From Burkholderiales bacterium GJ-E10 (GTDB taxonomy: Bacteria; Pseudomonadota; Gammaproteobacteria; Burkholderiales; Burkholderiaceae_F), in NCBI GenBank assembly GCA_000828975.1, contig AP014683.1:821520-885519 (forward strand): DNA of 64,000 nt, in the 5' to 3' direction. Under the pieces are notes generated by a model. The model made no database searches, was not told the DNA's origin, and was given only the letters and a program-made list of their open reading frames with translations. Position 1 is the stretch's first letter. Each line of letters starts with the position of its first letter. Shown in pieces: positions 48,356 through 57,180 of this stretch. The position numbers and the translations under genes are program-made.

Positions 48356-49933
48356 TCAGAGATCGTGCCCGGAATAGCTCAGGTTGAAGGACTTGTTGAT
48401 CAGCGGAAAATCCGCAACGATGTTGCCCATCACGACATGCTCCAGCGCCGGCCAGTTCTGCCACGACGGATCGTGGCAGTGCGCGCGCCGGATGCGTCCC
48501 TGCCCATCGGACTCGATCGCCACGAAGACCTCCCCGCGCCATCCCTCGACCGCGGCGGCGCCGAACGCATCCGGCGCCGCCGCGCCGGCATGGGTGCGGA
48601 TCGCGCCGTCGGGAACGTCGCGGGCGATGTCGCCGATGAGCCGCAGGGACTCGTAGAGTTCGGCGAAGCGCACGGCCACGCGGGCCGCGACGTCGCCGCC
48701 TGTCGCCCGCGCCACGTGCACGGCGAGCCGGTCATAGGGCGCAACCGGCAGCGCCGCACGCAGATCGGTTCCCAGGCCGCTCGCGCGCGCCGCCATGCCG
48801 GTGCAATGCAGGCGCGCCGCCAGGTCGGGGTCCATGCGCCCGGTGCCGACGAATCGGTCCTGCAGGCCCGCGTGCTCGTCGTAGATCGACTGCAGCCGGT
48901 GCACCTCGCCGTCGAGCGCTGCGCAGTCGTCGCGCAGCTGCGCGAGCGTCGATGCGGGGATGTCGCCCGCGACGCCGCCGGGAACGATCCAGTCCATGCC
49001 CAGGCGGTGCCCGAACACCTCGCGGTTGCGGCGCAGCCAGGTTTCCCGCAAGCGCGAGAATTGGGCGAGCCCGAAGGCGAACGCGGCGTCGTTGCCCAGC
49101 GCGCCGAGATCGCCGAGATGGTTGGCGATGCGTTCGCGCTCCAGCGCCAGCGCCCGCAGCCATTGCGCGCGCGCCGGCACCGCGGTCGCGCAGAGCGCTT
49201 CGGCCGCCATGCAGTACGCCCACCCGTAGGCCACCGTGCTGTCGCCGGATACCCGTGCGGCAAGGCGCGCGCCCGCGGTCACGTCCATCCCCTCGAAGCG
49301 CTTGTCGATCCCCTTGTGGACATACCCCAGGCGCGCTTCGAGCCGCAGGATCTTTTCGCCGACCACGGAAAAGCGGAAATGCCCCGGTTCGATGATGCCC
49401 GCGTGCACCGGACCCACCGCGATCTCGTGCACGCCGTCGCCTTCGACGGCGACGAATTCGTAGCGCTCGTCTTCCGCCGCGAAGCGCTCCGCGCCGCCGG
49501 CTTCGCGCCGCAACGGGAAGTAGGTCTCGGGCCACGCCGCATGGCGCAGCCAGGGGCGTTGTGCAGATGCCGATTCCGCGCGGATGCCGAGAAGGTCCGC
49601 CACGGCGCGCTGCATGCGCTCGGCGGGGGGAAAGTCGGCGGCGAGGTCCGGGTAACGCAGACCGCCATCCTCGGTGGCGCTTGCCGCAGCATCGATCGGC
49701 AGGTCGAACCACAGGAACCCCTCCGCCGTCGCATAGACCGCGGCGATGCCGAAGCGGCTGTCATGCGCGCGCCGGTCGGTTCCCCAGAGCGCGACCAGGC
49801 GCCCGCTGCGGCCGCGGATCAGGCTTGCCGCATCGCGCCATTGGCGCGGCGTCACGACCGCGCGCCACACCGGGAGGGCGCCGCCAAGGCGCGCGAAGGC
49901 GCACGACAGTTCGGGAAGCGGGATATCGCTCAT
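48356..49933 (-). CDS. hyfG: hydrogenase-4-type large subunit lacking all nickel-ligand cysteines (Ehr-like)
   Basis: This 525-residue protein fuses a NuoC-like domain (about 1-140) to a NuoD/[NiFe]-large-subunit domain. GPVHAGIIEPGHFRF and LGYVHKGIDKRFEGM match HycE/HyfG and complex I. The N-terminal CxxC of hydrogenases is replaced by RVSGDSTVAY (about 227-236). The C-terminal DPCxxC is replaced by NLSYSGHDL (517-525), with Ser519 and Gly522 at the cysteine positions. The protein ends where hydrogenase maturation proteases would cut, with no extension. Hydrogen chemistry is therefore very unlikely; a quinone or other redox site as in complex I is possible. ATGA overlap with hyfF. Confidence 0.9.
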   Translation of the reverse strand: MSDIPLPELSCAFARLGGALPVWRAVVTPRQWRDAASLIRGRSGRLVALWGTDRRAHDSRFGIAAVYATAEGFLWFDLPIDAAASATEDGGLRYPDLAADFPPAERMQRAVADLLGIRAESASAQRPWLRHAAWPETYFPLRREAGGAERFAAEDERYEFVAVEGDGVHEIAVGPVHAGIIEPGHFRFSVVGEKILRLEARLGYVHKGIDKRFEGMDVTAGARLAARVSGDSTVAYGWAYCMAAEALCATAVPARAQWLRALALERERIANHLGDLGALGNDAAFAFGLAQFSRLRETWLRRNREVFGHRLGMDWIVPGGVAGDIPASTLAQLRDDCAALDGEVHRLQSIYDEHAGLQDRFVGTGRMDPDLAARLHCTGMAARASGLGTDLRAALPVAPYDRLAVHVARATGGDVAARVAVRFAELYESLRLIGDIARDVPDGAIRTHAGAAAPDAFGAAAVEGWRGEVFVAIESDGQGRIRRAHCHDPSWQNWPALEHVVMGNIVADFPLINKSFNLSYSGHDL

Positions 49934-51408
49934 GAGGCGAGCAGCGTGACGGCCTGCCGGTACCAGTGATCCAGGAACGGCGGCACGAAAATGCCCAGCA
50001 TCAGCGCCAGGCCGAGATGCGCGAACACCGGCAGCAGCGCCGGCGGGTGGGTGGCGGGCGCCAGGTTGGATTCGCCGAAGACCATCGCCTGCACGCGCCC
50101 GAACACCGCGGCAAAGGCGATCGCCAGCGCCGCGAGCAGGATCGGCGTGGTCCAGGGTTGCAGGTGCATCGCACTCGTGAGGATCAGGAACTCGCTCGCG
50201 AACACGCCGAAGGGCGGCATGCCGAGAATCGCCAGCGTGCCCAGGATGAGCCCCCAGCCCAGCGTCGGGCTGGCGTGCACCAGGCCGCGGATGTCCTCCA
50301 TGACCTGCGAGCCGGCGCGCTGCGTGGCATGGCCGACGGAGAAGAAGATCGCCGACTTGGTGAGCGAATGCACGGTCATGTGCAGCAGCCCCGCGAAGCT
50401 CGCGATCGGTCCGCCCAGGCCGAAGGCGAAGGTCATCAGGCCCATGTGTTCGATCGACGAGTAGGCGAACATCCGCTTGACGTCGCGCTGGCGCCACAGG
50501 AAGAATGCCGCAACCACCACCGATACGAGGCCGAATCCGACCATCATCTTGCCGGGCATGCCGTTGTGGATGGCGCCGTCGGCAAGCACCTTGCAGCGCA
50601 GGATGGCATAGAGCGCCACGTTGAGCAGCAGGCCCGAGAGCACCGCCGAGATCGGCGTCGGCCCCTCGGCGTGGGCATCGGGCAGCCAGTTGTGGATCGG
50701 CACCAGGCCCACCTTGGTGCCGTAGCCGATCATCAGGAACACGAACGCCAGGCCGAGGATGGTGGGCTCGAGCGACTTCTTGACCGCGACGAGATGGGTC
50801 CACAGCAGCGCGCTTTCGCCGCCGCCGACGACGCGGTCGGCGGCGAGGTAGAGCAGCATGGTGCCGAACAGCGCCTGGGCGATGCCGACGCCGCAGAGGA
50901 TGAAGTACTTCCACGCCGCCTCGAGGCTGGCGGGCGTGCGGTATACCGAGACCAGCAGCACGGTGGTGAGGGTGGCCGCTTCCATCGCCACCCAGAGCAC
51001 GCCCAGATTGTTGGTGGTCAGGGCCATCAGCATCATGGCGCAGAAGAGCTGGTACATGCTGTGGAAGAGGCGCATCCGCGGCGCCGTCATTTTCCCGGCG
51101 TCGCGTTCATGGCGCATGTACGGGCGCGAGAAGATCGCCGTCGTGAAGCCGACGAGCGCGGTGAGCGCGACGAGAAAGGCGTTGAGCGGGTCGATGAAGA
51201 ACCGCTCGCCGAACCCCAGCACCGGCGTGCCCAGCAGGACCTCCCCGGTGAGCCAGAGCGCCGCCGCGAGCGTCGCCGCGCTGAAGCCGACGTTGATTTC
51301 CGGGCCGTCGTCGCGGTGCCCGGTGAGGGCGAGCGTAACGCCGCCGGCGATCGGCACCGCCAGGGTGCAGAAAAGCGCGATCAGGGCGGGGTGGATGGCA
51401 ACCGGCAC
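49930..51408 (-). CDS. hyfF: HyfF-like proton-antiporter membrane subunit
   Basis: This 492-residue polytopic membrane protein belongs to the NuoL/M/N (Mrp antiporter) family. It has the conserved glutamate segment VLWVAMEAATLTT, the lysine segment GYGTKVGLVPIHNWLPDAHAEGPTPISAVLSG and the later RMFAYSSIEHMGLM plus HMTVHSLTKSAIFF, matching the ion-channel Lys/Glu/His pattern. It starts at GTG 51408 with a perfect AAGGAGG upstream and shares one base with the hyfE stop. Its role is ion translocation coupled to electron transfer. Confidence 0.9.
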   Translation of the reverse strand: MPVAIHPALIALFCTLAVPIAGGVTLALTGHRDDGPEINVGFSAATLAAALWLTGEVLLGTPVLGFGERFFIDPLNAFLVALTALVGFTTAIFSRPYMRHERDAGKMTAPRMRLFHSMYQLFCAMMLMALTTNNLGVLWVAMEAATLTTVLLVSVYRTPASLEAAWKYFILCGVGIAQALFGTMLLYLAADRVVGGGESALLWTHLVAVKKSLEPTILGLAFVFLMIGYGTKVGLVPIHNWLPDAHAEGPTPISAVLSGLLLNVALYAILRCKVLADGAIHNGMPGKMMVGFGLVSVVVAAFFLWRQRDVKRMFAYSSIEHMGLMTFAFGLGGPIASFAGLLHMTVHSLTKSAIFFSVGHATQRAGSQVMEDIRGLVHASPTLGWGLILGTLAILGMPPFGVFASEFLILTSAMHLQPWTTPILLAALAIAFAAVFGRVQAMVFGESNLAPATHPPALLPVFAHLGLALMLGIFVPPFLDHWYRQAVTLLAS

Positions 51409-52067
51409 TATTCCTCCTTCAGCCGTTCCAGGTTCCGGATGTCGAGACTGTCGAACTGCTCCCGGATCTGGAACATGAACACCCCCAGGATCAGCACGCC
51501 CACCAGCACGTCCAGGCCGATGCCCAGTTCGACGATCATCGGCATGCCGTTGGTGGCGGCCGTCGCCGCGAAAAACAACCCGTTCTCCATCGCCAGAAAC
51601 CCGATCACCTGCGGCAGGGCCTTGGCGCGCACGATCATCATCAGGAAGGACAGCAGCACGCAGGCCAGCGCGATGCCCAGCGTCGAGCGGGCGATGGTCG
51701 ACGACAGCTGCGAGATCGGCGCCGCGAGATCGAAGGCGAACACGACGAGGACGATGCCGATCAGCATGGTCGTCGGGATGTTGATCAGCGGCTCGACGTC
51801 CCAGCGCACGTCGAGGCGGTCGATCACCCGGTGCAGCAGAAAGGGAATGAGGAACACCTTGAGCGCCAGCGTGATCGCCGCCGAATAGAAGAGGTGCGGC
51901 TCGTCGGTGACGTAGGCGACCGTTCCGGTGGCGAGCACCAGCGTGACGCCCTGCACGGTGTAGAGGTGCACCAGGCTCACGATGCGCCGCTGCGACAGCA
52001 TCGCGAACGACACGATGAGCAGGATCGCGGCGTCGAGGTCGATGCTTTGGGTGAGGAGCGCGCGCAT
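51408..52067 (-). CDS. hyfE: HyfE-like membrane subunit (NuoK-related)
   Basis: This 219-residue protein has about six predicted membrane helices. The second half contains LPQVIGFLAMENGLFFAATAA, with the membrane Glu typical of NuoK/MrpC-related subunits, and ends in a charged tail. It probably helps connect the quinone/redox module to the antiporter-like subunits. The ATG at 52067 lies 6 bases after the hyfC stop; the gene ends one base into hyfF. Confidence 0.87.
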   Translation of the reverse strand: MRALLTQSIDLDAAILLIVSFAMLSQRRIVSLVHLYTVQGVTLVLATGTVAYVTDEPHLFYSAAITLALKVFLIPFLLHRVIDRLDVRWDVEPLINIPTTMLIGIVLVVFAFDLAAPISQLSSTIARSTLGIALACVLLSFLMMIVRAKALPQVIGFLAMENGLFFAATAATNGMPMIVELGIGLDVLVGVLILGVFMFQIREQFDSLDIRNLERLKEE

Positions 52068-52073
52068 TTCGAT

Positions 52074-53018
52074 TCAGGTCAGCAATTCATGCACCAGCAG
52101 CCCGATCACCGCCAGCAGGAAGGCGGTGGCGAGGAATTCGGGCACGCGGAAGAGCCGCATCTTGGCGCTAGCCGTTTCGATCAGCGCAAGCGCCATGCCG
52201 CCCAGGCCGAGCTTGAATGCGAGGATGGGGGCGGCGGTGAGCATCGCGCCGGGCGAGTCAATCTGGGCCACGCCCCAGGGAAAGAAGATCGCCAGCCCGA
52301 TGCATGAATAGGCGAAGAGCTTGAGCGAGGCGGCCCATTCCATCATCGCCAGGTGGCGCCCGGAGTATTCGAGGATCAGCGCCTCATGGATCATCGTCAG
52401 TTCGAGGTGCGTCGCCGGGTTGTCGACGGGAACGCGGGCGTTTTCCGCCAGCGACACCATCGTGAAGGCGACACCGGCGAACGCCAGGCTGGGCTCGAGC
52501 GTGAACGGGCGGCGGGTCATCGTTTCGACGATGTTGGCGAGCGAAGTCGAGTGGGTGATCAGCGATGCCGAGAACAGCGTCATCAGCAGCGCCGGCTCGG
52601 CCAGGAAACCCACCAGCATTTCGCGCCGCGCCGCCATCGTGCCGAAGGCGGTGCCGACGTCCATCGCCGCGAGGGCGACGAAGACGCGGGCGGTGGCGAA
52701 CAGCCCGACGAGGGCGATCGCATCGGCGGCCGGCGCGAGCGGCAGATCGGTCGACAGCGTCGGGATGATGCCGCAGGCCAGCATCATCGCCCCGAACACG
52801 CCGTAGGGCGTGAAGCGGAAGAGCGAGGAGGCATTGTGCGCGACCACCGATTCCTTGTGGAAGAGCTTGTTCAGCACGCGGTAGGGCTGGGTGAGCGGCG
52901 GCACCGCGCGGTTCTGCAGCCGCGCCCGGCATTGGTCGACCCAGCCCGAAAGCAGCGGCGCGGCGAGCAGCGCCAGCACGATCTCGAGGACCTGGGCAAG
53001 GATTCCGGTGACGTTCAT
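52074..53018 (-). CDS. hyfC: HyfC-like membrane subunit (NuoH-related)
   Basis: This 314-residue multi-helix protein is related to HyfC/HycD and complex I NuoH, the subunit that joins the peripheral arm to the membrane arm. Diagnostic segments are QPYRVLNKLFHKESV near the N-terminus, the acidic loop VSLAENARVPVDNPATHLELTMIHEAL and the C-terminal KMRLFRVPEFLATAFLLAV. The ATG overlaps the hyfB stop (ATGA). The conserved acidic loop residues are retained, so a working proton path is plausible. Confidence 0.9.
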   Translation of the reverse strand: MNVTGILAQVLEIVLALLAAPLLSGWVDQCRARLQNRAVPPLTQPYRVLNKLFHKESVVAHNASSLFRFTPYGVFGAMMLACGIIPTLSTDLPLAPAADAIALVGLFATARVFVALAAMDVGTAFGTMAARREMLVGFLAEPALLMTLFSASLITHSTSLANIVETMTRRPFTLEPSLAFAGVAFTMVSLAENARVPVDNPATHLELTMIHEALILEYSGRHLAMMEWAASLKLFAYSCIGLAIFFPWGVAQIDSPGAMLTAAPILAFKLGLGGMALALIETASAKMRLFRVPEFLATAFLLAVIGLLVHELLT

Positions 53019-55030
53019 AGCCGGATGACGAACAGCAACAACATCAATGTCAGGAAGCTGTACATCAGGTAGATCGAAATCCGACCCCGCTGCAGCTGCC
53101 CGACGAAGCGCGCCATGCGCTCGACGGCGTGCCCGATCGGCACGTAGAGGCGATGCCAGAGCGGATCCTCGATCGAGACGAAGTAGCGCGGCCGGGCGTC
53201 GAACGACGAGGGCAACTCGCGGGTGGTCCGGAAGAAGGGATCGAAGACCTGCCGGATCGGCTGGCCGAATCCTTCGGCGGTGTCCTGCATGCGGGCGGTG
53301 ACTCCGGCGTAGCCGCAGGCCCAGGGCTCGGCGCGGCGCAGGCCGCCGCGCACCAGGCGCCGGGCGATGAGCAGCCCGAGGAAGACGCCCGTCGCGATGC
53401 CGACCAGAAACGCGAGCGGACCGTAGCTCGCCCGCGCGGTGCCGAGCGGCGCTAGCAGGAACCAGCCGTTGGCGTGGACGTTCTCCGCCAGGTCGCCGCC
53501 CACCAGCCGTTGCGTCACCCGGTCGATGACGTCGATCGCCGGCACCGGAAACAGGCCCAGCAGCACCGACCCCGCCGCGAACCACGCCAGCCCGATGCGC
53601 TCGAGAATGGTGGCGTCGTGCGCGTGGCGCAGCTTCTCCTCGCGCGGCTGGCCGAGGAAGATCACGCCGAAGAACTTCACCATCACGTAGCCGGCCAGCG
53701 CACCGACCAGCGCGATGGCCGCGGCGATCAGCGGAATCATCATGCCCAGGAACGAACTCGGCAGGTTGGTCGTGACGAGAAAGCCCTGCAGCAGCAGCCA
53801 CTCCGACACGAATCCCGCCAGCGGCGGCAGTCCCGAGCCGGCCATCGCGCCGATCAACACCAGCCAGGCGACCCAGGGCATGGCATGGATGAGGCCGCCC
53901 AGCTTGCCGAGGTTGCGTTCCCCGGTGGCGTGCAGCACCGCGCCCGTGCCGAGAAACAGCAGATTCTTGAAGAGCGAATGCGCCAGCACATGGAAGAGCG
54001 CCGCGGCCAGCGCCAGCGCGGAGAGCAGGTCCATGCCGTAGGCGCGGAAGACGAGGGACAGGCCCAGGCCGGTGACGATGATGCCGATGTTCTCGATCGA
54101 CGAGTAGGCGAGCAGGCGCTTCATTTCGGTCTGCACGGCGCTGAAGACCACGCCGAGCAGCGCGCTCGCCAGCCCAAGGCCGAGCAGCACCACGCCCCAC
54201 CACCACAGCCCGCCGTGGAGCAGATCGAACACCACGCGCAGCAGGCCGTAGACGGCGGTCTTGAGCATCACCGCGCTCATCAGCGCCGAAACCGGCGAGG
54301 GCGCGGCCGGATGGGCTTCGGGCAGCCAGACGTGCACCGGCACGAGGCCGGCCTTGGCGCCGAAGCCGAACACCGCCAGCGCGAATGCGGTGGTGGCCCA
54401 GAAGGGGCTCAGATGCTGGGCCCGCAGGTTGGCGAAAGTGTAGCTGCCGATGCCGCCGTCGCCCGACCCGGCCTGCAGCACGCCGAAGCAGAGCAGCAGC
54501 GCGATCGCGCCGACGTGGGCGACGAGCAGATAGAGGTGCGCGGCCTGCCGCACCGAAGCGACGCGGTCGTTGGCGGTGACGAGAAAGAACGACGACAGCG
54601 CCATCGTCTCCCACATCACCATGAAGCAGTAGGCGTCGTCGGCGAGCACCACCAGGCTCATCGCCGCCAGGAAGACGTGGTACTCGAGGCACAGCAGGCC
54701 GGGCGCGGTGCCCTCGCCGCTGCGGAAATACCCGGCCGAGAACATCGACACCCCGAAGGCGCCGGCGCCGATCACCATCAGGAAGAAGGCCGCCAGCGGA
54801 TCCAGGCGCAGATGGAAGGGCAAGCCCGGCAATCCGACGACGAGTTGCGCGACTTCCGGCGTCGAGAACACCGCATCGAGCGCCACCCCGGCCATCGCCA
54901 GGCCGACCACGGCGCCGAGCGGAAAGAGCACGCGCGCGACGAAGCGGGTGTTGTGGAGCGTGAACAGCGCCGAGAGGCCCAGCATCAGCCATGCCGCGGC
55001 GCAGAGCATGATCCAGTCGATGTGGATCAT
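53015..55030 (-). CDS. hyfB: HyfB-like proton-antiporter membrane subunit
   Basis: This 671-residue member of the NuoL/M/N family is the first gene of the six-gene operon. The membrane Glu is in MVMWETMALSSFFLV, the Lys in GFGAKAGLVPVHVWLPEAHPAAPSPVSALMS, and RLLAYSSIENIGIIV and HVLAHSLFKNLLFLGTG follow. About 14-16 helices are expected, with a long C-terminal extension (RAEPWACGYAG...). ATG 55030 (MIHIDWIML) was preferred over an in-frame ATG at 55066. No HyfD homologue is present, so the complex has two antiporter-like subunits (HyfB, HyfF) rather than three. Confidence 0.9.
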   Translation of the reverse strand: MIHIDWIMLCAAAWLMLGLSALFTLHNTRFVARVLFPLGAVVGLAMAGVALDAVFSTPEVAQLVVGLPGLPFHLRLDPLAAFFLMVIGAGAFGVSMFSAGYFRSGEGTAPGLLCLEYHVFLAAMSLVVLADDAYCFMVMWETMALSSFFLVTANDRVASVRQAAHLYLLVAHVGAIALLLCFGVLQAGSGDGGIGSYTFANLRAQHLSPFWATTAFALAVFGFGAKAGLVPVHVWLPEAHPAAPSPVSALMSAVMLKTAVYGLLRVVFDLLHGGLWWWGVVLLGLGLASALLGVVFSAVQTEMKRLLAYSSIENIGIIVTGLGLSLVFRAYGMDLLSALALAAALFHVLAHSLFKNLLFLGTGAVLHATGERNLGKLGGLIHAMPWVAWLVLIGAMAGSGLPPLAGFVSEWLLLQGFLVTTNLPSSFLGMMIPLIAAAIALVGALAGYVMVKFFGVIFLGQPREEKLRHAHDATILERIGLAWFAAGSVLLGLFPVPAIDVIDRVTQRLVGGDLAENVHANGWFLLAPLGTARASYGPLAFLVGIATGVFLGLLIARRLVRGGLRRAEPWACGYAGVTARMQDTAEGFGQPIRQVFDPFFRTTRELPSSFDARPRYFVSIEDPLWHRLYVPIGHAVERMARFVGQLQRGRISIYLMYSFLTLMLLLFVIRL

Positions 55031-55068
55031 CGCCGGTTCAATCCCCCTTCCTGTTTGCCATGGCAAGC

Positions 55069-55231
55069 ACCCTCACCCCCGCCCTCTCCCGCGCGCGGGA
55101 GAGGGGGAAGTCGGCGCCCGCTCCAGATCCCGGAGTTTGCCGGTGGACCCACCTTCTGTCCCGCTGCACGCGGAAGAGGGGGTGGATTCAGCTCCCTCTC
55201 CCGCTGCGGCGGGAGAGGGCGGGGGTGAGGG
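55069..55231. repeat. inverted pair of REP-like palindromes (REPIN-like) upstream of hyfB
   Basis: Copy one (55069-55105) is in reverse orientation, with the tail ACCCTCACCCCC first and then a perfect 24-bp palindrome at 55082-55105. Copy two (55194-55231) is in forward orientation with the tail CGGGGGTGAGGG. A decayed third copy lies between (about 55155-55182). They occupy most of the 327-base gap between hyfB and trmB, both leftward genes. Apart from these repeats nothing gene-like is seen in the gap. The inverted arrangement matches REP doublets that fold into one long hairpin. Confidence 0.85.
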
Positions 55232-55357
55232 CAGGAAGAAGATCCCGCCGCTCGCGCCGTACCGTCCGCGTCCGAGACCGAAGAATCGATCCCGGATGCC
55301 GAGGGCGAGGAAATGTCCGTCACAGCGCGTTGTTGTAATGATTGTTCGACGGCGATT

Positions 55358-56119
55358 CTACGCTCTGCGTTCGAACACCAGATCCCAGACGCCATGCCCG
55401 AGGCGATTGCCGCGCGCGTGGAACTTGGTGGTCGGCCGTTCGCACCACGGACTGCGCGGCTCCGGCGCATAGCCCGCATGCAGATTGCGCAACCGCGGCT
55501 CCTCCGACAGCACGGCGAGCATCTGCTCGGCATAGTGCTCCCAGTCGGTGGCGCAGTGCAGCGTACCGCCCGGCTGCAGGCGCTCGGCGAGTTCGCCGAG
55601 GAACGGCTGCGCGACCAGCCGTCGCTTGTGGTGACGCGCCTTGGGCCAAGGGTCGGGAAAGAAGATGTGCACGGCCGACAGGCTTGCCGGCGGGATCATC
55701 GCGCGCACGACCTCGACGGCGTCGTGCTGGACGATCCGCAGGTTCGTCAATCCCAGTTGATGCACCCGCTGCGCCAGCGCACCGATGCCGGCCATGAACA
55801 CCTCGACGCCCAGAAAGTCGCGCTCCGGGTGGGCTTGGGCGATGGCAGCGGTGGTCTCGCCCATGCCGAAGCCGATCTCGAGCACCACCGGCGCCTGCCG
55901 GCCGAACAGGGCCGCAAAATCCAGGGGCCCGCCGAGCGGTTCGGCGAGCGGCCCCGTGGGCGACTCCGGCGCACCAGTGCGCGCCACCGGCACGGCGATC
56001 GCCGGCAGCAGTTCCTCGACGCCGCGGCGCTGCGCCGCCGTGATGTGGCCGCGGCGCATGACGAACGAGCGGATATGGCGATCGGCGACGGGGGATTCCG
56101 GGTCGGATGGGGTTGGCAT
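55358..56119 (-). CDS. trmB: tRNA (guanine-N7-)-methyltransferase
   Basis: This enzyme makes m7G46 in tRNA. It has 253 residues: IRSFVMRRGHITAAQ near the start, the SAM-binding VVLEIGFGMGETTAAIA, FLGVEVFMAGIGAL, the family signature FFPDPWPKARHHKRRL, and the C-terminal ATDWEHYAEQML and PTTKFHARG. A Pro-rich insert of about 20 residues (APESPTGPLAEPLGGP) lies before motif I. The ATG at 56119 was chosen over an in-frame TTG five codons upstream. It is divergent from lpxO across 142 bases. Confidence 0.93.
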   Translation of the reverse strand: MPTPSDPESPVADRHIRSFVMRRGHITAAQRRGVEELLPAIAVPVARTGAPESPTGPLAEPLGGPLDFAALFGRQAPVVLEIGFGMGETTAAIAQAHPERDFLGVEVFMAGIGALAQRVHQLGLTNLRIVQHDAVEVVRAMIPPASLSAVHIFFPDPWPKARHHKRRLVAQPFLGELAERLQPGGTLHCATDWEHYAEQMLAVLSEEPRLRNLHAGYAPEPRSPWCERPTTKFHARGNRLGHGVWDLVFERRA

Positions 56120-56261
56120 AAGAAAGAGAATCAATCCCTCGTCAAATCACGCGAAGGGGTGAGGTTTTGGCATAGTTTCCGTACGGGATTATCGCAAATC
56201 GCTCCCCCTGCGCCGCCCCGCACCGTACAATCAACCGACCCGCAGGAGGGGAGGAGTATTC

Positions 56262-57179
56262 ATGGCCGTCGATTTCCTGGCGCCAAAATTTCTGATTCTC
56301 TACGTCTTCGTCTTGTCGTCGCTCTACATGCATTTCCGGGGGAAGGCGCGCCTGCCCCTGTTGCGGCAGATCGGCAACCATTCGACGCTGATGGCACCGT
56401 ACAACGTGCTGTTGTATGCGTTTTCGGCCGTGCCCGGCAAGCCATACCTCGACATGCGCGATTTCCCGGAAATGGCGACGCTGCGCGACAACTGGGAGAC
56501 GATCCGCGACGAGGCGGTCGCCCTGCTCAACGAAGGCGGGCTGCGCGCCGCCAGCGACCACGTCGACATCGGCTTCAACTCGTTTTTCCAGCGCGGCTGG
56601 AAGCGCTTCTATCTGAAGTGGTACGACAACCCGCCGCCCACGGCGCAGCGCCTGTGCCCCAAGACGGTGGCGCTGCTGCAGTCCATCCCGTCGGTGAACG
56701 CCGCGATGTTCGCGCTGCTGCCCCCCGGCGCGCGCCTCAACGAACACCGCGACCCGAGCGCCGCCTCGGTGCGCTACCACCTCGGGCTGATGACGCCCAA
56801 CGACGATCGCTGCCGCATCGTCGTCGACGGTGTCGCGCATTCCTGGCGCGACGGCGGCGATGTGATGTTCGACGAGACCTACCTGCACTTCGCCGAGAAC
56901 TACACCGACCGGACGCGCCTCATCCTGTTCTGCGACGTCGAGCGCCCGCTGCATTTCGGGCCGGTCCGCGCCCTGAACCGGCTCTTCGAGCGCTACGTCC
57001 TGCGCGCCGCGGCGACGCAGAACGACGGCTCGGAGGAGATCGGCTGGATCAACCGCCTCTACAAGCCGGTCGGCATCGTCAAGGAGCGGCTCAAGCGGAT
57101 CAAGCAGTGGAACAAGCCGGTCTTCAACGGCTGCAAGTACGTCTGCATCGCCGGGGTGTTGTACTGGGTGTTTTTCTGA
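56262..57179 (+). CDS. lpxO: lipid A hydroxylase LpxO-type Fe(II)/2-oxoglutarate dioxygenase
   Basis: This 305-residue member of the aspartyl/asparaginyl beta-hydroxylase family has an N-terminal membrane segment (FLILYVFVLSSLYMHF) and a C-terminal hydrophobic end. The metal-binding triad is visible: HRD (His162, Asp164) and His209 in YLHFAEN, with Arg219 likely binding 2-oxoglutarate. LpxO hydroxylates a secondary acyl chain of lipid A at the inner membrane. AGGAGGGGAGGAG gives a strong ribosome-binding site. A long hairpin immediately follows the stop and separates it from the exopolysaccharide genes. Confidence 0.9.
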   Translation: MAVDFLAPKFLILYVFVLSSLYMHFRGKARLPLLRQIGNHSTLMAPYNVLLYAFSAVPGKPYLDMRDFPEMATLRDNWETIRDEAVALLNEGGLRAASDHVDIGFNSFFQRGWKRFYLKWYDNPPPTAQRLCPKTVALLQSIPSVNAAMFALLPPGARLNEHRDPSAASVRYHLGLMTPNDDRCRIVVDGVAHSWRDGGDVMFDETYLHFAENYTDRTRLILFCDVERPLHFGPVRALNRLFERYVLRAAATQNDGSEEIGWINRLYKPVGIVKERLKRIKQWNKPVFNGCKYVCIAGVLYWVFF

Positions 57180-57180
57180 T

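Noticed and set aside
49966..51888. Long plus-strand frame across hyfF/hyfE
   Set aside because: It consists of charged low-complexity sequence antisense to conserved membrane proteins, with no ribosome-binding site.
47781..55030. A true hydrogen-evolving hydrogenase-4 or formate hydrogenlyase
   Set aside because: The four nickel cysteines of the large subunit are absent, no formate dehydrogenase, ferredoxin-like subunit or hyp maturation gene is nearby, and the C-terminal processing tail is missing.
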